The notes under the pieces were generated by a model, which did no database searches, was not told where the DNA came from, and saw only the letters and a list, made by a program, of their open reading frames with translations. This document shows positions 14,883 to 18,315 of a stretch of 18,315 bases of DNA, piece by piece (positions within the stretch are counted from its first letter, which is position 1; each line of letters starts with the position of its first letter). Both the position numbers and the translations under genes were made by a program. Origin of the DNA: an uncultured Helicobacteraceae bacterium (GTDB lineage Bacteria; Campylobacterota; Campylobacteria; Campylobacterales; Helicobacteraceae); contig CAJTQL010000016.1 of the NCBI GenBank assembly GCA_910578285.1, forward strand, positions 1 through 18,315, written 5' to 3'.

Positions 14883-14910
14883 ATATAGCGGGGTTCCTTC
14901 CCCGCTGTAT
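14883..14910 (-). promoter_or_regulatory. leader hairpin with GGA loop (possible CsrA site)
   Basis: In the minus-strand RNA, AUACAGCGGGG and CCCCGCUAUAU form an 11-bp stem with one G-U pair, closing an AAGGAA loop (14894-14899). A second AUGGA lies at 14880-14884 and the ribosome site AGGAGG at 14872-14877. GGA in a hairpin loop about 20 bases before a GGA in the Shine-Dalgarno is the layout bound by CsrA dimers. No T-tract follows, so this is not a terminator for gmhB. Confidence 0.5.
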
Positions 14911-14929
14911 AATCGGCATTTGATACGGA

Positions 14930-14935
14930 ATTATA
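14930..14935 (-). promoter_or_regulatory. candidate -10 box TATAAT of the fdh locus
   Basis: A perfect TATAAT on the minus strand overlaps the stop codon of gmhB (TAA, 14931-14933). It would start RNA near 14923, giving a leader of about 57 bases that contains the GGA-loop hairpin before the 56-residue protein gene. A TTGATT about 15 bases upstream is a weak -35 candidate. Confidence 0.45.
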
Positions 14936-15443
14936 ACATGGAAAGAATCGAATCAAGGCTTGGAATTATGTACTCATTCTCCCACAGCGAGCCTTGCGCG
15001 CTACCAAGCAAGAACTTGCGCCCAACACCTGCCGCGCGCCCCGCGAGAATATCGGTATAGCTGTCGCCAATGAGGATGGAATCATGCAAGCAGAGTTGTG
15101 GGAAATCGACACAAGCACGTTCTATCATGCCCGCTTTGGGCTTGCGGCATTCACAGCCAAACTCTGGCGTGTGGGGGCAGAAATAGATTTTGTCGAAACA
15201 AAATCCTAGCTTCTCTTGCAATGTTTGTTGCATGAATAAACAGAGTTTGCAAAATGTGTGAAAATCATAGAATCCACGTCCGATTCCTGATTGATTGGTG
15301 ATGAGCAAAAGCATAAAATCTTGCCGATGTAAATCGTGCAGCAAGGCGAAGATTCCGTTATTCCATTCAAAATCTCGCGGCAGATGTACATATCCTTTAT
15401 CACGATTGATGATTCCGTCTCGGTCTAAAAATGCGGCTTTCAT
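14931..15443 (-). CDS. gmhB: D-glycero-D-manno-heptose 1,7-bisphosphate 7-phosphatase GmhB
   Basis: This 170-residue HAD-superfamily phosphatase has motif I FLDRDG (D7 nucleophile, D9), motif II ITN (T49), the basic residue in CRKPKAGM (K101 or K103), and motif IV GDSYTD (126-131). Zinc ligands C89, H91, C97 and C99 form the CPH...CxC loop typical of GmhB and HisB-N. The loop is short. The product makes heptose 1-phosphate for lipopolysaccharide inner core in the cytoplasm. HisB-N is the alternative, but the single-domain form and length favour GmhB. AAGGAA lies six bases before the ATG. It is divergent from the secreted protein gene at 15506. Confidence 0.88.
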   Translation of the reverse strand: MKAAFLDRDGIINRDKGYVHLPRDFEWNNGIFALLHDLHRQDFMLLLITNQSGIGRGFYDFHTFCKLCLFMQQTLQEKLGFCFDKIYFCPHTPEFGCECRKPKAGMIERACVDFPQLCLHDSILIGDSYTDILAGRAAGVGRKFLLGSAQGSLWENEYIIPSLDSILSML

Positions 15444-15468
15444 GGTTTATTCCTTATGCTAAAAATGC

Positions 15469-15474
15469 TATAAT
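15469..15474 (+). promoter_or_regulatory. extended -10 promoter of the secreted-protein gene
   Basis: TGCTATAAT (15466-15474) is a perfect extended -10 box on the plus strand. It sits 31 bases before the ATG at 15506 and lies in the 62-base divergent gap with gmhB. Start of RNA is expected near 15481. Confidence 0.65.
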
Positions 15475-15505
15475 GATTCATCGAATCTATCTCAAGGAGG
15501 AGATA

Positions 15506-15913
15506 ATGAAACGAATCTCTTTTTCTTGCTTTGCGCTTTTGTGTTTAGCCTTTGCAAACCCGCCAAGCCTCTATCACCCGCCGCGCTATTATATGCAGCA
15601 GACGCCGACTTTGGGCTATTTTCAGGCGCACCCAACGATTCTAACACACCATGAATCCTTGACATACCGCCAACCCGTTACAGCACCCTATTCACCGCCT
15701 CCGCCACCACCGCAACAAGAGCAGATTGCCCAAGTGCAGCAGCAAGCGGTACAAAATGCACAGAGTACCCAAAATATGAGTTCTCAAAACATGAGCACCC
15801 AAAGTGGGCAGAAAGAGGGCGCGCTTCCGCCCAATCCTTCGGCAACCAACACAACGATTTACACATCAGAATGCATCACCGTTTGTCCCGTTGCACCGCC
15901 TACACGGAAATAG
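15506..15913 (+). CDS. small secreted Pro/Gln-rich protein
   Basis: This 135-residue product starts at 15506, after AAGGAGG with five bases spacing and a good promoter. An upstream in-frame ATG at 15431 would lie inside gmhB and before the promoter. A signal peptide (MKRISFSCFALLCLAFA) is likely cut after residue 17. The mature part is low complexity: a Tyr/Pro/His region, a run of six prolines (64-69), a Gln-rich stretch (70-90), Asn/Ser/Met repeats (SSQNMSTQS) and a C-terminal CITVC (C123, C127). It is probably periplasmic or surface-exposed. I do not recognise the family. It is the only intact plus-strand gene in the window, and its end overlaps the convergent ABC gene by 14 bases. Confidence 0.75.
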   Translation: MKRISFSCFALLCLAFANPPSLYHPPRYYMQQTPTLGYFQAHPTILTHHESLTYRQPVTAPYSPPPPPPQQEQIAQVQQQAVQNAQSTQNMSSQNMSTQSGQKEGALPPNPSATNTTIYTSECITVCPVAPPTRK

Positions 15914-17474
15914 TCGATTCTAAAAGCGAACGCGTATAGCTTTGTTTGGGGTTTTTGAAAACCTCTGTGCATACGCCCTCTTCAATCACTTTGCCATTGT
16001 GCAACACAAGCACGTTTTCGCAGAGTGATTGGATGATGTCCAGCTCATGGCTAATGCAAAGATACGTCATGTCGCATTCTTTTGCGATGTCATGCAGTAG
16101 CTGCATAATCGATGTGCGCAGGGAATGGTCGAGTGCGCTTGTTGGTTCATCAAGAATCAGCACGCGCGGTTGCAATACGAGGGCGCGCGCGAGCGCAACG
16201 CGCTGCCTCTCGCCGCCGCTTAGCTCGTTGGGATAACGCGTTGCATAATGTGTGGGTAGCGCCACTTGTTCCATTGCACGTTTGGTTTTTTGCACAACTT
16301 CGCCAAGTTGATGAATCCGCAAGGGTTCGGCGATGATGTCAAATACATTAAGGCGCGGATTGAGTGCGCCAAAAGGGTCTTGAAACAACATTTGAATGAA
16401 CGCGCGATAGGCGAGGGTGTGCATGTTTGCCGCACGAAACTGCCCGTTTTCTTGCATACAAATGTCGCCTTCTTTGTCGATGAGCCCCATGAGCGCAAAG
16501 CCTAGCGAGCTTTTGCCGCTGCCACTTTCGCCGATGATTCCAAGATTGTGCTTGTGGTAGAGTGTGAACGACAAGGGGGCGAGCGCAACGCGAATCTCGC
16601 GCGCCTTGCCCCAAAAATTGCGCGCAAGTGGATAGCGCACGCTAAGGTCGCGCGTTTGCAGAATCGGTTTGGCATTTTGCGGTGCGGGCGGCTTTTTGGG
16701 CAGTCTTGCTGAAAGCAGCTCGGTGCTGTATGTGCTTTTTGGAAAATCCTTTGCAAAGAGTGTTTGTGTGGTTGCATAATCGCGCAGCTGCCCCTTTTGC
16801 AGCACAAGCACATTGTCGCAATGCTTGCGCACAAGCGGCAGATTGTGGCTAATCAACACAAATGCGCTGCCGCATTCAGAGACAAGCGTGCCAAGCAAGC
16901 AGAGAATCTGCTGTTGCAGGCTCGCATCAAGTGCTGTCGTGGGCTCATCAGCAATCAGCAATGTGGGGTTGTTTGCAATCGCAATCGCAATCAACACGCG
17001 CTGCCTCTCGCCGCCGCTTAGCTCGTAGGGATAAACTTTTTCGCGGTTTTTGAGCGATTGCAGCCCGACTTTTTCGAGCAGCTCGTTATAGCGCGATTCC
17101 TGTTCTTTGCGCGTTTGAAAGTGTGTATGGAGACGTAGAGATTCGAGAATCTGTGTTTTGATTGAATGCAAGGGGTTAAGCGCTGTGAGCGGCTCTTGGG
17201 GGATATAGCCAATCGCGCTGCCGCGTAGGCTGCACCATTGTTTTTGATTGAGCGTTGTGAGGCTATAGGTTGTTTTGTTGTGCCAAAACTCGGCGCTGCC
17301 TTGCACACGCGCGCGCGAAAGCCCAAGCAAGCTCAAGGCGAGCAACGACTTACCGCTTCCGCTTTCGCCCACGATCGCGAGCCGCTCTTTGTGCGCAAGC
17401 GCAAAGCTCAAGGGCTCGAGGCAAAACGTGCCATATTGCAGCCCAAAATCGCGCAGGCAAAGCAGCACACTCAC
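15900..17474 (-). CDS. fused two-domain peptide-type ABC transporter ATPase (YejF-like)
   Basis: This 524-residue protein has two ATPase domains of the dipeptide/oligopeptide/nickel class. Domain 1 has Walker A GESGSGKS (36-43), signature LSGGERQRV (152-160), Walker B LLIADEP (172-178) and H210. Domain 2 has Walker A at 315-322, signature LSGGERQRV (418-426), LILDEP (439-444) and H476. Both sites look active. It should power uptake of peptides or related compounds from the cytoplasmic face. The permease and binding-protein genes are not in this window. The start is GTG, overlapping the YggS stop as GTGA, with AAGGGG upstream. Confidence 0.9.
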   Translation of the reverse strand: MSVLLCLRDFGLQYGTFCLEPLSFALAHKERLAIVGESGSGKSLLALSLLGLSRARVQGSAEFWHNKTTYSLTTLNQKQWCSLRGSAIGYIPQEPLTALNPLHSIKTQILESLRLHTHFQTRKEQESRYNELLEKVGLQSLKNREKVYPYELSGGERQRVLIAIAIANNPTLLIADEPTTALDASLQQQILCLLGTLVSECGSAFVLISHNLPLVRKHCDNVLVLQKGQLRDYATTQTLFAKDFPKSTYSTELLSARLPKKPPAPQNAKPILQTRDLSVRYPLARNFWGKAREIRVALAPLSFTLYHKHNLGIIGESGSGKSSLGFALMGLIDKEGDICMQENGQFRAANMHTLAYRAFIQMLFQDPFGALNPRLNVFDIIAEPLRIHQLGEVVQKTKRAMEQVALPTHYATRYPNELSGGERQRVALARALVLQPRVLILDEPTSALDHSLRTSIMQLLHDIAKECDMTYLCISHELDIIQSLCENVLVLHNGKVIEEGVCTEVFKNPKQSYTRSLLESTISV

Positions 17475-18145
17475 AAAAAACGCCCCTTAGCAAAAAGCAG
17501 GCTGCCGATTCGCACCATATTGCTCCCGCATGCGATAGCAAGCTCGAAATCATCGCTCATACCCATGCTCAAAATGCTTGCATCAGGCAGGCTGTCATAG
17601 ATGTTTTTTGTGATTTCAAAGCTTTGTTGAATCTTGCGCTGCTCGTCTGTGTGCGCACCGATTGTCATGAGTCCACAAAGCGTGATGTTGGGGCAAGTTT
17701 CGCGGATTGCGTGGTAGGTCTCGCTCGCGCTTTCGGGCGCAACGCCATGCTTGGAATCCTCGCGTGCAGCGTTGAGTTGCAACAATGCCTTGAGATTCTG
17801 CCCTTGCTCGGCGAGTCGCTTTTGCAAGGCATGCGCAAGCTCGAGGCTATGCAGACTATGCAAAAGATTTGGGCGAATCGCTAGCAATGCGTTAATTTTA
17901 TTGGTTTGGAGTGTACCAATGAAGTGCCACTCGATTGGGAGTGAAGCAAGTGCTGTGTCTTTGTCGCGCAAATCTTGCACCCTATTTTCACCAAATGCTC
18001 GCTGCCCAGCTTCATAGAGCGTGCGAATCGCATCGGTATTTTGCGTTTTGCTCACAGCAACAATGCGCACGATTTGGTGGCGCGAATAGGCGATGCGCGC
18101 CTTTTCAATCCGCGCGATGATGTCTTGGAGATTTTGGGCAAGCAT
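17471..18145 (-). CDS. YggS/PROSC-family PLP homeostasis protein
   Basis: This 224-residue protein starts at 18145, with AGGAG a few bases upstream. An in-frame ATG at 18175 has no such support. Family marks are VAVSKTQ (K33, the PLP lysine), FGENRVQD, WHFIGTLQTNK, GLMTIGA, and SMGMSDDFELAIACGSNMVRIG near the C-terminus. It is a single-domain fold-type III protein that binds pyridoxal phosphate and keeps its level balanced; no enzyme reaction is established for the family. It is first in a two-gene unit with the ABC ATPase (GTGA overlap). Confidence 0.93.
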   Translation of the reverse strand: MLAQNLQDIIARIEKARIAYSRHQIVRIVAVSKTQNTDAIRTLYEAGQRAFGENRVQDLRDKDTALASLPIEWHFIGTLQTNKINALLAIRPNLLHSLHSLELAHALQKRLAEQGQNLKALLQLNAAREDSKHGVAPESASETYHAIRETCPNITLCGLMTIGAHTDEQRKIQQSFEITKNIYDSLPDASILSMGMSDDFELAIACGSNMVRIGSLLFAKGRFL

Positions 18146-18181
18146 GGTACTCCTAATTTTGTTGCATTGTAGCATATTTCA

Positions 18182-18286
18182 GAGATTTATGGAAGAATTG
18201 TTGCGCTTGGTTTGCTGCAGCATCTCAAAAACATGCAGCAACAAATGGGCGTGGAGCTTGAAGATGAGGATTTTAGCAAATGCTAG
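18182..18286 (+). pseudogene. short plus-strand frame or gene remnant
   Basis: From just after a TAG near 18173 the frame reads EIYGRIVALGLLQHLKNM and then QQQMGVELEDEDFSKC, ending at TAG 18284-18286. The amino acid mix looks like a real protein C-terminus, but no ATG precedes it; TTG at 18212 or ATG at 18233 are the only usual starts. It is either a tiny protein with a rare start or the tail of a truncated gene. I do not recognise it. Confidence 0.25.
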
Positions 18287-18315
18287 CTTTGATTTCTCAC
18301 AACGATACATGGAAT
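18280..18315 (+). CDS. start of a gene cut by the window edge
   Basis: An ATG at 18280 overlaps the stop of the preceding frame (ATGCTAG) and opens MLALISHNDTWN before the window ends. GAGG lies ten bases upstream. The overlap suggests translational coupling, but only 12 residues are visible, so no function can be given. Confidence 0.3.
   Translation, partial: MLALISHNDTWN

Noticed and set aside
14883..14910. Rho-independent terminator after gmhB
   Set aside because: The stem is strong, but neither strand has a T-tract after it, and a TATAAT box lies upstream, so a leader hairpin fits better.
17270..17884. 204-residue plus-strand frame across the ABC/YggS junction
   Set aside because: It is antisense to two well-supported genes. 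Its Ala/Arg/Cys-rich composition is typical of a shadow frame.
18189..18315. Plus-strand frame from ATG 18189 (MEELLRLVCC...)
   Set aside because: It overlaps a more protein-like frame, is rich in Cys/Ser/Lys/Trp, and has no ribosome site.

Overview
The window looks like a chromosomal segment of a Helicobacter-type Campylobacterota (Epsilonproteobacteria). The evidence is a membrane-bound periplasmic formate dehydrogenase locus laid out as in Wolinella, Campylobacter and Helicobacter, a short-loop GmhB, the A/T-rich -10 promoters typical of the group, and tight gene packing with ATGA, GTGA and TTGA stop-start overlaps. Base composition looks moderate, about the low to mid 40s % GC by eye. I cannot name the species. 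Nearly all genes are on the minus strand.

Left part (1-6256). Positions 3-222 hold a short, apparently decayed plus-strand 3' gene fragment. A long inverted repeat (336-420) follows it. Then comes a minus-strand cluster, in transcription order: radical SAM protein (YhcC/TIGR01212 type), MnmC-like tRNA methyltransferase, soluble PAS histidine kinase, metallophosphoesterase, and two tandem ATP-grasp-like paralogues. The genes overlap or abut. The second-position paralogue has lost the glutamate of the usual metal-binding E-x-N motif. The kinase / phosphoesterase / ATP-grasp pair is the least explained group here.

Middle (6257-6768). This 0.5 kb non-coding block is filled with palindromes and with copies of a CATTGCGAG...GTGGCAATC element.

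Right-centre (6769-14935). This is a complete formate dehydrogenase locus on the minus strand, in transcription order: a 56-residue single-span membrane protein, a 564-residue multi-Fe-S protein, a TorD-like chaperone, a small Tat-signal protein with a lipobox, fdhA, fdhB, fdhC and fdhD. fdhA reads through an in-frame UGA, which is almost certainly selenocysteine. A SECIS-like hairpin starts directly after it, and its apical loop lies 18 nt after the UGA. Together the genes should make a periplasmic enzyme that oxidises formate at a Mo/W-bis-pterin selenocysteine site, passes electrons through FdhB Fe-S clusters to the FdhC b-haems, and reduces quinone. FdhD sulfurates the cofactor and the TorD-like protein chaperones export. 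Two strong hairpins lie in the unit: a leader hairpin with a GGA loop that resembles a CsrA site, and a 19-bp perfect inverted repeat between the accessory and structural genes.

Right end (14931-18315). This part holds gmhB (heptose bisphosphate phosphatase), a divergent plus-strand gene for a small secreted Pro/Gln-rich protein with a clear promoter, a fused two-domain peptide-type ABC ATPase, and a YggS-family PLP protein. At the window edge two overlapping plus-strand reading frames are cut off. No tRNA, rRNA, CRISPR array or transposase was seen. I found no convincing Rho-independent terminator with a T-tract.
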